64,000 bases of DNA. Source: Bifidobacterium olomucense. GTDB lineage: Bacteria; Actinomycetota; Actinomycetes; Actinomycetales; Bifidobacteriaceae. The position numbers and the translations under genes are program-made. Below the pieces are notes generated by a model. That model worked only from the letters and a program-made list of their open reading frames with translations. It was not told the DNA's origin and did not search any database. The DNA lies in NCBI RefSeq assembly GCF_012932375.1, contig NZ_JAAIIG010000002.1, positions 186,001 to 250,000 of the forward strand, read 5' to 3'. Positions 43,499 through 54,853 of this stretch are shown here, piece by piece; position 1 is the stretch's first letter; each line of letters begins with the position of its first letter.

Positions 43499-45754
43499 AT
43501 GGCGCAGCCGCAGCATAAAGCCACCATCTACGACATCGCCCGGGAAGCCGGGGTCAACCCCTCTACGGTCTCCCGCGCACTCAATCAACCAGGCAGGGTG
43601 GCCGCCAAAACCGAATTCCGCATTCGTCGCATCGCCGAGCAACTCGGGTATCTGACCATCAGCGATTCCGACTCTTCCGCCGAAGCGTTGCCCGCCACGG
43701 GAATGTTGGCGGCCATCGTCCCCACATTGACCAATCCGCTGTATGCGAACGTCATCAGCGACATGCAGCGCCGGCTGGAGTCGAAAGGCTATGGCCTCAT
43801 CACATTGAACGTCAATGAGGCACCCGCTGAAGAGCGAAAAATGATGTCCTACGCCATGCGCAATGCAGACGGTGTGGCATTGATTTCACCACGACTGAGC
43901 GAGCCGGATATCCGTCGCCTTGCCTTGGTCCGACCGGTGATATTGCTCAACAGGGCGATTCCGGGGCTCCCCAGTGTCACAGTGGACGTATCTCGGGCCG
44001 TGGATGATGCGGTGCGCCGGCTCAAAGAAACAGGCCATTCCTCATTGACCTATCTGTCCGGTCCAGCAAGTTCATGGGCGAACGAGTACCGCCGTCGCTA
44101 TATTCGCGCCGCGGCATTCCGCTACGATATGGTCTACCGCGTGGTGAGAGAATGTGACCCGAATGTTGGTGGCGGCACAAAGGCCGTGGAACAGTACCTC
44201 GTTCACCCGACCGATGCCGTTATCGCCTTCAACGATGCGTTGGCTTCAGGCTTCATCGCATCCGCAAGACGCAACGGATTACGCATTCCGGAAGATGTTT
44301 CCGTAATCGGATTCGACAATACGCAGATGGGCTCGTTGCTCACACCCTCACTCGCCACCATCGACATGCGTGAGGACCATGTGGCTGCCAGCGCTACAGA
44401 TGCTCTGATAAACGCAGTGCGCAACACCTTCGTGCGCCCAGCGCCCATCGTGCTGGACGCCTCGTTCAAGTCTCGCGACTCAATCAGCACGCACAAGCGC
44501 TCTACTATGAAACTCGGCCCATATGCGGAGATCAGGCGCTCCACGGACACCATTGTGCTTACTGTGCTGTCCAATGCGTTCAATGAAACCATGCCGCGCA
44601 TCAATGAGTTTATGCGCACACATCCGCATATCGTCATCGATCCGATTGAAGGCCGCACCCAGGAGAACACGCTGGCGTTGTATTGGGAGCGTGTGATCAA
44701 TCATCGTTCGGTACCGGACATCATCAATGTGGAGCGTACCGCACTCCCTCAGCTGGCGGCTTCCGGAGTATTGCAGAATCTGTCCAGCGAACATATCGAG
44801 AAGGAGGTCGGCACATTGGTCAACAGGGCCGCTTGGCAATCGGCTCATTATGCCGGGAAGCTATACGGCATTCCCGGTGATCAATCGCAAACGGTAATGT
44901 TCTACCGCGCCGATCTGCTCGAACGGTATGGACTGGAGGTTCCCATCTCCTGGGACCAATTCTATGAGGAAGGCGTCGACCTGCATGCACGCAACCCTCA
45001 GAGATACATGGGACTGATCGACACTACGAATGTACAGCATTATCTCGCCACCTTCCGTTCGGCCGGCGTCAAGTTATGGACCGTGGAAAACGATTCAACC
45101 ATCACCTTCCACATGACCGATGAGCCGGCACGCATCATCGCCGACTTCGTTCAACAGGGTCTCGATGCCAGCGTGCTCAACGCGGAACCAATGTGGGACA
45201 ACAGGTACATGCTGCCGAAATCCGACACCTACTTGACCATCACATATGCGAACTGGCTAGGTAAGATTCTGGCTTCCTCCTATCCGGCGGATAAAGGGCT
45301 ATGGAAGGTGGCGATGCCGCCCAGCTTGAGCGATCCAAGCCAGATGCAGACCGCAGAGATCGGTGGTTCCATGATGGCTATCAGCGCCGGTTTGTCGAAG
45401 ATTCGTCAGCAGGCCGCGATGACGTTCATCCGCTGGTTCCAGCTCGACCCGGCTTCCATCGAACTGCGCGCGCCAGGCGGCGTGTCTGCGGCTGCCGGCT
45501 ACGTGGAGGATCTGACACGCCGCGGCACCGTCGATTCATATTTCAATCAGCCGATCTACGACATCTATGCCAAGTCGGCCGCACGAGTGAACCGCGACTG
45601 GGACAACCTGCCGTTCTACAGCCAGCTTGACGCCGAGTTCGCTCGACTGATTGTACCGGCCCTCAGACCAGGCGGTCGTAGTCCTGAACTGTTCGGAGAG
45701 TGGGAACGCCGGCTGAAGATCTATGCCACGTCCCAAGGTTTCACCGTGCGGTGA
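43499..45754 (+). CDS. LacI repressor fused to a full-length solute-binding protein
   Basis: A 751-residue single open frame. Residues 1-60: LacI helix-turn-helix (ATIYDIAREAGVNPSTVSRA). About 75-335: LacI sugar-binding domain, TGMLAAIVPTLTNPLYAN through VIGFDNTQMGSLLTPSLATI. About 349-751: a complete family-1 extracellular solute-binding fold (IVLTVLSNAFNETMPRINEF, AGKLYGIPGDQSQTVMFYR, GGSMMAISAGLSKIRQQAA) without signal peptide or lipobox. It would be a cytoplasmic regulator with two ligand sites. AAAGGAAG precedes the ATG. Divergent from the GH115-like gene, its likely target. No frameshift or stop between the parts. Confidence 0.88.
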   Translation: MAQPQHKATIYDIAREAGVNPSTVSRALNQPGRVAAKTEFRIRRIAEQLGYLTISDSDSSAEALPATGMLAAIVPTLTNPLYANVISDMQRRLESKGYGLITLNVNEAPAEERKMMSYAMRNADGVALISPRLSEPDIRRLALVRPVILLNRAIPGLPSVTVDVSRAVDDAVRRLKETGHSSLTYLSGPASSWANEYRRRYIRAAAFRYDMVYRVVRECDPNVGGGTKAVEQYLVHPTDAVIAFNDALASGFIASARRNGLRIPEDVSVIGFDNTQMGSLLTPSLATIDMREDHVAASATDALINAVRNTFVRPAPIVLDASFKSRDSISTHKRSTMKLGPYAEIRRSTDTIVLTVLSNAFNETMPRINEFMRTHPHIVIDPIEGRTQENTLALYWERVINHRSVPDIINVERTALPQLAASGVLQNLSSEHIEKEVGTLVNRAAWQSAHYAGKLYGIPGDQSQTVMFYRADLLERYGLEVPISWDQFYEEGVDLHARNPQRYMGLIDTTNVQHYLATFRSAGVKLWTVENDSTITFHMTDEPARIIADFVQQGLDASVLNAEPMWDNRYMLPKSDTYLTITYANWLGKILASSYPADKGLWKVAMPPSLSDPSQMQTAEIGGSMMAISAGLSKIRQQAAMTFIRWFQLDPASIELRAPGGVSAAAGYVEDLTRRGTVDSYFNQPIYDIYAKSAARVNRDWDNLPFYSQLDAEFARLIVPALRPGGRSPELFGEWERRLKIYATSQGFTVR

Positions 45755-45766
45755 CAAACAATCACA

Positions 45767-45814
45767 AAAGCCGGGGAGCGGTTTCTTGTATTCGAAGAAA
45801 GGCTCCCCGGCTTT
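45767..45814. terminator. Terminator between the fusion gene and secA
   Basis: AAAGCCGGGGAGC pairs with GCTCCCCGGCTTT (13 bases), with a second inner TTTCTT/AAGAAA stem. The T/A-rich ends allow it to act on both convergent genes. Confidence 0.8.
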
Positions 45815-45852
45815 CAACCAGCCGTACAGGCTACATGCCTACGGCTGATGCG

Positions 45853-48789
<2,937 letters not shown>

Positions 48790-48965
48790 TGGGTTCTCCC
48801 TTGACTATTTGCGGTGGTTCCATCCACCACGATACCGCACGCATACATACTTCTCTGATTTTTTCGACCATATTACGAAAAATTGGTGCCATACGCGCAT
48901 TCCACCGCATCAAAGACGATGCACATCACCTTTTGCGCTACGCAAAACAATCGCCGACAACACAA

Positions 48966-48998
48966 AAAGGCCGCCTCCCGATCGCGCAGGAAGCGGCC
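48966..48998 (-). terminator. Terminator after the hibernation factor gene
   Basis: On the minus strand GGCCGCTTCC pairs with an imperfect GGGAGGCGGCC and is followed by TTTTTGTG. The remaining bases to the secA start (48790-48965) hold its promoter, for which no clear -35/-10 pair was found. Confidence 0.75.
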
Positions 48999-49039
48999 AA
49001 CATCAACCGACTACAGTCGGCAACGAGCTATCCGAAGAT

Positions 49040-49702
49040 TCAGTCCTTCTTGACATTCTCCGGGGTATCGATCTCGAATACGCCGTAGCTCCAACCATGA
49101 CGGTGATAGACGACGGAGGGACGACCGGTCTCCTTGTTGACGAACAGGAAGAAGTCATGTCCGATCAGTTCCATCTCGTACAGCGCCTCGTCGATGCTCA
49201 TCGGCTCGGCGATGTGCAGCTTGCGACGAATGACAATCGGAGTGTCCCCAACCTGAACCTCCACGGACTCGCCGGGGCCAAGATCGGAAGCCACTGCGGC
49301 CTCCGGGCTGTTGTTCGGCTCCTCCTCGGCCTCTTCGACCTCGGGTTCCGGAGCGACCACGCCCAGATCCACCGGCACCGGGTTCGTATAGCCGCGGCGA
49401 TGATCCTTGCGGCGATCGCGAGTACGGCGCAGACGCAGGGTCAGCTTGTCCAGAGCCATATCCAGCGCGCTGAACTCGTCCGTGCTGGAGGCCTCGGCAC
49501 GCACCACGGTGCGGCCGGCGATAACAGTGATTTCCACGCGCTTGGCGGTATCGGCCTGACGCGGGTTGCCCTCGTGGGTCAGCACGATCTGCGCACGCTG
49601 CGCATCCGGGGCGATAGCGGTCACACGATTCATCTTGGTCTCGACGACATCACGGAACCTCTGCTTGACCTGCGTGTGGCGTCCGGTAACGACGATTTCC
49701 AT
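49040..49702 (-). CDS. hpf: Ribosome hibernation promoting factor, long form
   Basis: A 220-residue protein. N-terminal S30AE/YfiA domain (MEIVVTGRHTQVKQRFRDVV, DMALDKLTLRLRRTRDRRKD), an acidic linker of about 50 residues, and the C-terminal dimerisation domain of long HPFs (RRKLHIAEPMSIDEALYEME, FFLFVNKETGRPSVVYHRH). Long HPF alone forms 100S ribosome dimers in resting cells. The ATG follows AGGAGG. The leader has a small AGCGG/CCGCT hairpin just before the ribosome site (49726-49741) and a TACAAT -10-like element at 49783-49788. Confidence 0.93.
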   Translation of the reverse strand: MEIVVTGRHTQVKQRFRDVVETKMNRVTAIAPDAQRAQIVLTHEGNPRQADTAKRVEITVIAGRTVVRAEASSTDEFSALDMALDKLTLRLRRTRDRRKDHRRGYTNPVPVDLGVVAPEPEVEEAEEEPNNSPEAAVASDLGPGESVEVQVGDTPIVIRRKLHIAEPMSIDEALYEMELIGHDFFLFVNKETGRPSVVYHRHGWSYGVFEIDTPENVKKD

Positions 49703-49886
49703 GTTGACCTCCTATATGACTCAAGCGGTTTTACCCGCTATATGCGTCCCGTACAGCATCATTACCGTGCGGGTAAGTTTCATTGTAGACGAACAATGGG
49801 TAAATCCTCGGCAACTCGCCAAGAGAAAACTTATTCTTTCCCGACACGGTTCCGAAACATGCCACGACGTAGCCTGATGGGTCGGT

Positions 49887-49929
49887 TTGTTTTCCTTGGA
49901 GGAAAGCCTTATACTTTCCTGTAAGGAAA
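49887..49929 (+). promoter_or_regulatory. Promoter with twin TTTCCT-N3-AGGAAA palindromes
   Basis: TTTCCTTGGAGGAAA (49891-49905) and TTTCCTGTAAGGAAA (49915-49929), centres 24 bases apart, overlap a promoter TTGTTT, 17 bases, TATACT (49910-49915). The first covers the end of the -35 and the spacer, the second the -10 edge and start site. The winged-helix gene at 50766 is the obvious candidate regulator. Confidence 0.7.
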
Positions 49930-49998
49930 ACAAACCACTCCTGACCGACCCAACGTCAATGATGACGCGGCACAAAAGCCTTTAGAAAGGAAACCGCG

Positions 49999-50763
49999 AT
50001 GAAGCGCTCCACCCGCAATGCCACGCATGACATCGCCCACGCATCGTACGGGAACGACACGCCCGGACCACTCCCCGGCGAGACTCCCCCGACGACGGCC
50101 GACGACGCACGACTGATCCTGAACAGCATCGAGCGCGACCGCACGGCGCTGGCCGCGCGCCTGTCTCCGCCCCGATGGCTGTATCCGACAATCGCGCTGC
50201 TCGTGGCCTTCGACGTGCTGGGCCTCCAGATCAGCAGCGCGTTCGATTCCTGGACCGGCGACCGCCTTGCGGAACTTCGGGATGCATATGATGCGGCGAT
50301 CAGCCAGGCGTCGTACCGGAACATCCCTGTCGGGGAAATCGACGACTATTTCAAGCCCTTGATTGACGAAACGCTAAGGTACGGCCAATACAGCCAATGG
50401 TGCGTGTGGCTGTGTCTGGCGATCGATCTGGTATGCATCGTCGTGGCCTATCAGATGATGCGCTGGCTGGCCGGCATGCAGGGGGCGGACGACCGACGCA
50501 GCGCCGGCGTCCCATTGCTGTGGCCCTGGTTCCTCACGTTCGGCGTGCGGCCGATGAACACCCGCATGCATGTGTTGCACGCCACGATGGTCGTCATGCT
50601 CGTCGCCTATGCGGGCTCGCTCACGTATCTGAACTGGAGCGGCGGGGACCCGTTCCGCACCGCATGGTGGGCCATGGTGGCGACCGCGCTGTGGTCCGTC
50701 TTCTTCGTGGCGAGCGAGACCGGCTATGACCGTCTTGCGTCCCAGGCGTTGGCGAAGATATAG
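49999..50763 (+). CDS. Hypothetical four-helix membrane protein
   Basis: A 254-residue protein of unknown function. A polar N-terminus of about 55 residues precedes four hydrophobic segments: WLYPTIALLVAFDVLGLQI, WCVWLCLAIDLVCIVVAYQM, VLHATMVVMLVAYAGSLTY and WWAMVATALWSVFFVASE. Between helices 1 and 2 is a mixed-charge loop of about 60 residues. GAAAGGAAACC precedes the ATG. It is followed 2 bases later by a small winged-helix regulator. High GC and different codon use from its neighbours suggest recent acquisition. Confidence 0.7.
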   Translation: MKRSTRNATHDIAHASYGNDTPGPLPGETPPTTADDARLILNSIERDRTALAARLSPPRWLYPTIALLVAFDVLGLQISSAFDSWTGDRLAELRDAYDAAISQASYRNIPVGEIDDYFKPLIDETLRYGQYSQWCVWLCLAIDLVCIVVAYQMMRWLAGMQGADDRRSAGVPLLWPWFLTFGVRPMNTRMHVLHATMVVMLVAYAGSLTYLNWSGGDPFRTAWWAMVATALWSVFFVASETGYDRLASQALAKI

Positions 50764-50765
50764 CC

Positions 50766-51095
50766 ATGCCACCAAGGAGGTCAAAGCATACGGCGGTCGA
50801 GCCACACTTCGATCCGGTGATTCACGAGCCGATGCGGTTGCGTATCTGCGGCATCCTCTCCGCGGTGGATGAGTTGCAGTTCGCCGCCGTCAGGGACACG
50901 CTGGGCATGAACGACGCCGCCTGTTCCAAGCATCTGAAGACACTAGTCGATTGCGGATACGTGTCCGTGTCCAAACGAGAGGCGGACGATAGCCGACACA
51001 TGGTGCGATGGTATGCGATGACGCCGGTCGGCCGCAAGGCGTTCGACGCTCATCTTGCCGAAATCAAGCGCATCGCCGGCGGCATCGTCGACTAG
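50766..51095 (+). CDS. Small winged-helix transcriptional regulator
   Basis: A 109-residue protein with a single winged helix: PVIHEPMRLRICGILS, then helix-turn-helix DTLGMNDAACSKHLKTLVDC and the wing GYVSVSKREADDSRHMVRWY. The pattern matches the HTH_34/ArsR-MarR-like regulators that are often paired with membrane proteins or ABC exporters. It likely binds the twin palindromes before the membrane gene and autoregulates the operon. Begins 2 bases after the upstream stop, so translation is coupled. Confidence 0.8.
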   Translation: MPPRRSKHTAVEPHFDPVIHEPMRLRICGILSAVDELQFAAVRDTLGMNDAACSKHLKTLVDCGYVSVSKREADDSRHMVRWYAMTPVGRKAFDAHLAEIKRIAGGIVD

Positions 51096-51140
51096 CCACC
51101 GCCAAAGGACAGTTACTCCATGGAAAACAAAAAGATGAAG

Positions 51141-51512
51141 TGAGACCTCTTATACCCCGGGTTCTGTCGCCTTCGGCGCGAACGCCGTAAGACGGATGGC
51201 CATCCATCTCGACCTGACGTCGCCGTCAGGCTCTAGCAGCCTACCCGATGGCACGGGCGAGCAGCCCTTACCGCCATCTGCTTGGCCTTGCTCCCGATGA
51301 GGCTTGCCATGCGGCCCACTGTTACCAGAGGCCCGGTGGTCTCTTACACCGCCGTTTCACCCTTACCCGCTCGCGCGGGCGGTCTGTTCTCTGCTGCGCT
51401 ATCTCTCAGGTCACCCTGGGCGGACGTTATCCGCCATCGTGCTCTGCGGAGCCCGGAAGTTCCTCAGCCGATCCCAATGAAGATCACGGCCGCGGCCATC
51501 AAGAGGTCTCAA
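51141..51512 (-). ncRNA. rnpB: RNase P RNA
   Basis: About 372 bases on the minus strand, bacterial A-type. Seen in 5' to 3' order: a 5' P1 strand TGAGACCTCTT, the conserved GAGGAACTTCCGGGCTCC, the core GGGTGAAACGGCGGTGTAAG and GAGACCACCG, and near the 3' end ACAGAACCCGGGGTATAA, which ends in the matching P1 strand AAGAGGTCTCA. A T-rich stretch follows. The RNA is the catalytic part of RNase P, which trims tRNA 5' ends. Reading frames across this region are spurious. The 5' end is set by the P1 pairing and the promoter. Confidence 0.93.
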
Positions 51513-51519
51513 GCCGACA

Positions 51520-51525
51520 ATTATA
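51520..51525 (-). promoter_or_regulatory. rnpB -10 element
   Basis: Perfect TATAAT on the minus strand, 7 bases before the P1 5' strand. The -35 position falls in the last codons or stop of recX and has no good match, so the rnpB promoter overlaps the recX end. Confidence 0.65.
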
Positions 51526-51545
51526 CATACGCCGTGGAGAACGAC

Positions 51546-52223
51546 TCAGCGAAGCAATTCCGACGCGACGCGACGGAGCGTTTCCGGATTGTGCCCTTTC
51601 CTCCCGCCGGCCGACCAGAAACGGCGTTGACGCACCTGACGATCGAGCCCTTGCGTTTTACGGGCTACGCGACGACCGAGTTCCCAAGCCGCATCCTCGA
51701 ATACGCCCTGCTGATCGGCCTCGTCAGTCACCTGTTGAGCCAACACACGATCCACGCCTTTGCGTGAGAGCTCCATCAGCGTCCCGCGACGCCCCATCAT
51801 ACGACCTGCGCAAATCCGCACTACCGATTCGGCGTATTCCTCGTCGTCCAACAGCCGCACTGCAATCAACCGTTCGACGACCTGAGCGACCGTATCCTCC
51901 GCGTATCCTTTGCCGAGTAAACGATCGCGCAACGCGCTGGACGAACGAGGTGCCGCATCCAATAGCCGCAACGCCGATTCCCGGCAGGCTTCCTTATCAT
52001 CGGCAATATCGTCCGGTCCACACAGAGCAGTGCCAACATTCGGCCGCCGCACACTATCTGGTTTCTCGCCGGCTCCCGCAGACCGCTGTGCTGCAGAGTT
52101 CGCATGACCGATACCGCCATCGCGCATTAACGACGCAGACGATGTAGTCGAAGCAGCGTCATCACTATGCTGCGGAGCAATCACCATGGACCTGCCCCGC
52201 AGAAATGCCTCGGCATCAATCAT
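51546..52223 (-). CDS. recX: Regulatory protein RecX
   Basis: A 225-residue protein that binds RecA and limits its activity. The first 80 residues or so are a Ser/Ala-rich extension. The three-helix repeats of RecX follow: CRESALRLLDAAPRSSSALRD, LLGKGYAEDTVAQVVERL, LDDEEYAESVVR. The ATG is 2 bases after the recA stop, so the two are cotranscribed. The gene's end overlaps the rnpB promoter region. Confidence 0.9.
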   Translation of the reverse strand: MIDAEAFLRGRSMVIAPQHSDDAASTTSSASLMRDGGIGHANSAAQRSAGAGEKPDSVRRPNVGTALCGPDDIADDKEACRESALRLLDAAPRSSSALRDRLLGKGYAEDTVAQVVERLIAVRLLDDEEYAESVVRICAGRMMGRRGTLMELSRKGVDRVLAQQVTDEADQQGVFEDAAWELGRRVARKTQGLDRQVRQRRFWSAGGRKGHNPETLRRVASELLR

Positions 52224-52225
52224 CG

Positions 52226-53431
52226 TCAGGACCGGCCAGCCGCATCTTTGGCTGAGGCCGCTTTGACCGTCTTGGTCTGCTGCTTGGCCGCGGCAACCTT
52301 ACCGTCCTTAGCCGCATCGGCCGCTGCGGCCTCGCTTACGGCTGCTGCCGCTGCGGCCTCCTCGTCTTCCGCGAACTGATCAGAAGGAGCAATCAGACCA
52401 AATTCAGCCTTGACTTTGTTTTCGATCTCCTCAGTGATGGCGGGATTGTCCTTCAGGAACTGGCGGACCTTCTCACGTCCCTGGCCAAGCTGATCGCCAT
52501 CATAGGTGAACCAGGATCCGGACTTCTTGACCACACCGACCTGCTGGGCCATGTCGATGACGGAACCCTCACGGGAAATGCCTTCGCCATAGAGCATGTC
52601 GAATTCGGCGGACTTGAATGGCGGAGCCATCTTGTTCTTGACCACCTTGACGCGAGTGCGGTTGCCCACAGCCTCCTCACCGTTCTTAATAGTTTGGATG
52701 CGGCGGATGTCGAGACGCACCGAGGCGTAGAACTTCAACGCCTTACCGCCTGTGGTGGTTTCAGGATTGCCGAAGAACACACCGATTTTCTCACGCAACT
52801 GGTTGATGAAAATAGCGGTAGTGCCAGCCTGAGCCAATGCTCCGGTCATTTTACGCAACGCCTGGCTCATCAAGCGGGCCTGCAAACCGACATGGCTGTC
52901 GCCCATATCGCCTTCGATTTCGGCTTTTGGCACCAAGGCGGCCACCGAATCGATGACGATAACGTCAAGAGCCCCGGAGCGAATCAGCATATCGGCGATT
53001 TCCAAAGCCTGCTCACCATTATCCGGCTGGGAGACGATCAGCGAATCAGTGTCTACACCAAGCTTGCGCGCATAGGCCGGGTCAAGCGCATGCTCAGCAT
53101 CGATGTATGCGGCCACGCCACCGTTGCGCTGTGCATTGGCGACCACATGCAAAGCAAGTGTGGTCTTACCGGAGGATTCAGGACCGTACACCTCCACGAT
53201 GCGTCCCTTGGGCAAGCCTCCGATTCCCAAAGCCATGTCCAGTGCCAACGAGCCGGTGGAGATCACCTCCACATTCTGTTCCGGCCTATCTCCCAGACGC
53301 ATGGCCGAGCCTTTGCCGAAGTTTTTTTCGACCTGTGCCAGCGCGGTATCCAACGCAGCCTTGCGCTTGGGATCCAGCTCGTGCGCGGTACCGTTCGCCG
53401 GATTCTTAGCCGACTTGGTTTCGGTTGCCAT
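52226..53431 (-). CDS. recA: Recombinase RecA
   Basis: A 401-residue strand-exchange ATPase. Walker A is [13 protein letters not shown], Walker [12 protein letters not shown]; the L1 and L2 loops and [20 protein letters not shown] are intact. The C-terminus is an Ala/Glu/Lys-rich tail of about 45 residues, longer than usual. Start ATG 53429-53431 follows AAGGAG. A LexA-type box lies about 220 bases upstream, which implies a long leader or an additional promoter. First gene of recA-recX. Confidence 0.97.
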   Translation of the reverse strand: MATETKSAKNPANGTAHELDPKRKAALDTALAQVEKNFGKGSAMRLGDRPEQNVEVISTGSLALDMALGIGGLPKGRIVEVYGPESSGKTTLALHVVANAQRNGGVAAYIDAEHALDPAYARKLGVDTDSLIVSQPDNGEQALEIADMLIRSGALDVIVIDSVAALVPKAEIEGDMGDSHVGLQARLMSQALRKMTGALAQAGTTAIFINQLREKIGVFFGNPETTTGGKALKFYASVRLDIRRIQTIKNGEEAVGNRTRVKVVKNKMAPPFKSAEFDMLYGEGISREGSVIDMAQQVGVVKKSGSWFTYDGDQLGQGREKVRQFLKDNPAITEEIENKVKAEFGLIAPSDQFAEDEEAAAAAAVSEAAAADAAKDGKVAAAKQQTKTVKAASAKDAAGRS

Positions 53432-53652
53432 GATCTTCTCCTTATCGAAGACGTACGTATACGATTCGCTTTCTACCGTATGGGTCGATGCCCTCACAAG
53501 GCAAGCGAAACCGACTATTGTGGTTCCAGCTTGCCGGACTTTGACAGCCACAACATCTCCGCCTTACTCGCGCAAGGCTTTACGGCAATCCGCGGACCGA
53601 TACGCATATCGTCATATCAGCCTGTTGCTGTGCATAACTATAACCACAGACA

Positions 53653-53666
53653 CGAACATATGTTCG
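53653..53666. promoter_or_regulatory. LexA/SOS box upstream of recA
   Basis: CGAACATATGTTCG is a perfect palindrome matching the Gram-positive SOS box (CGAAC-N4-GTTCG). A TATAGT -10-like element (53637-53642, minus strand) is positioned so that the box covers the -35. The 205 bases between this element and the recA start form a leader in which nothing else was recognised. Confidence 0.8.
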
Positions 53667-53700
53667 AAACTCATTGAGCTGGCGTGTCTTGGCATCATCC

Positions 53701-53934
53701 TCAGGCGGCCGGCAATGGCGGAGCGTTATGGTCACGCCCCCATCGCTGGGCATCGGGAATATCCATCTGGTCGCACAGCACATTCCAGACCACGCGGGGC
53801 TCTTCACCCGCATCCAGCGCTTCCACCACCGTCATATTCGCAAGCGCCGGAAGGCTCTGATCCTGCGCAAGAGAACGACCGTAGGTACGACCGAACACCT
53901 CTTCAAGCAGTTCCCAGAATTCTCGTTCACGCAT
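53701..53934 (-). CDS. DUF3046 family protein
   Basis: A 77-residue protein: MREREFWELLEEVFG, SLAQDQSLPALANMTVVEAL, GEEPRVVWNVLCDQMDIP. This matches the DUF3046 family, which in actinobacteria is regularly encoded just before recA. Function is unknown. The frame is open further upstream, but the family starts at this Met (53932-53934) and the extension looks non-coding. Start has no clear Shine-Dalgarno. Confidence 0.82.
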   Translation of the reverse strand: MREREFWELLEEVFGRTYGRSLAQDQSLPALANMTVVEALDAGEEPRVVWNVLCDQMDIPDAQRWGRDHNAPPLPAA

Positions 53935-54047
53935 ACGAGCCAGTGTGCCACCACCCGACGAACAAAGGTTTGGCGCCGGCACAGCCTCATGGCGCTGCAC
54001 AACCCGCGCGTAGACGGTCTCACAACACGTCGCGCACAATGCAACAC

Positions 54048-54082
54048 AAAAAAGCGGGGCCATAGCCGAACGCCATAGCCCC
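54048..54082 (-). terminator. Terminator after clgR
   Basis: On the minus strand GGGGCTATGGC and GCTATGGCCCC pair (11 bases with two G-U pairs) around GTTCG, followed by GCTTTTTT. The rest of the 286-base gap to the DUF3046 start shows nothing recognisable. Confidence 0.8.
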
Positions 54083-54220
54083 ACCCGAAGCAGTCGCAAA
54101 CCAGGCATAATCGCATTCGGCGAATTACAGCACGCACGCATAGCGGCGACAAGACGAGCGCGTCTCACCCGACGCCATATACCACCGAACATTCATCAGC
54201 CACGACAGCGACCGCAACCG

Positions 54221-54736
54221 TTACTGCTGAACCTCGTCAAGATAATCGGCGACCATACGCAACATCTGCGCTGCAGAGACGCCCAACGCCTGCGCGATGG
54301 AAGCCAGCAACTCAGAGCTGGCCTCCTTCTGCCCGCGTTCCACTTCGGAAAGATATCCAAGGGACACGCCGGCCTTCTCGGAAACCTCACGCAACGTGCG
54401 ACGGTCGCGAGTGCGCAGGTCACGCAACACATGGCCGATGGCCTCGCGCAATGACACATCATGCGGCTCGTTCTGCAACGTCTTCGGTTGCTCGGCGGAA
54501 GCAACGGCGACCACGCGTTCGGCGGAATCTTCCTCGCGCCGCATGCGATCGCGCGCAGCGATGCGTTCATCCTTGGCCTTCCTGGCAGCCTGAGCCTTCA
54601 GCACCTGCTGCTGCGCGAACATCACCGCACGGCGCTGGGCCGGGGTCAGTTCGTTCATCCTGGCCATGCCCGGCCTTACCGGTGCCGACGCATCAAGCTT
54701 CTTCGTCCGCTCATTCACACGGGTCATCGTTTCCAT
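54221..54736 (-). CDS. clgR: ClgR-like XRE-family transcriptional activator
   Basis: A 171-residue regulator. The N-terminal 80 residues are charged and helical ([20 protein letters not shown]). The XRE helix-turn-helix follows: [60 protein letters not shown]. Its position after cinA and the C-terminal half match ClgR, which activates clp protease genes in actinobacteria. Start ATG 54734-54736 is weak; ATG 54727 or a later one at MARMNELT is also possible. Confidence 0.85.
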   Translation of the reverse strand: METMTRVNERTKKLDASAPVRPGMARMNELTPAQRRAVMFAQQQVLKAQAARKAKDERIAARDRMRREEDSAERVVAVASAEQPKTLQNEPHDVSLREAIGHVLRDLRTRDRRTLREVSEKAGVSLGYLSEVERGQKEASSELLASIAQALGVSAAQMLRMVADYLDEVQQ

Positions 54737-54853
54737 AGCCTTAGGCCCCCTCTACACAGTCAGTCCGTAGTTGTTCTATTGAGTTCAACACCGGCATGCC
54801 CCGGTTTTATTCCTGAAAACTTGCTGACAATAGACTCAAGTTTTGCTGATGCG

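Noticed and set aside
51248..52147. A 299-codon frame through rnpB and the end of recX
   Set aside because: It crosses the RNase P RNA, whose conserved sequence and P1 pairing explain the region, and lies antisense to recX.
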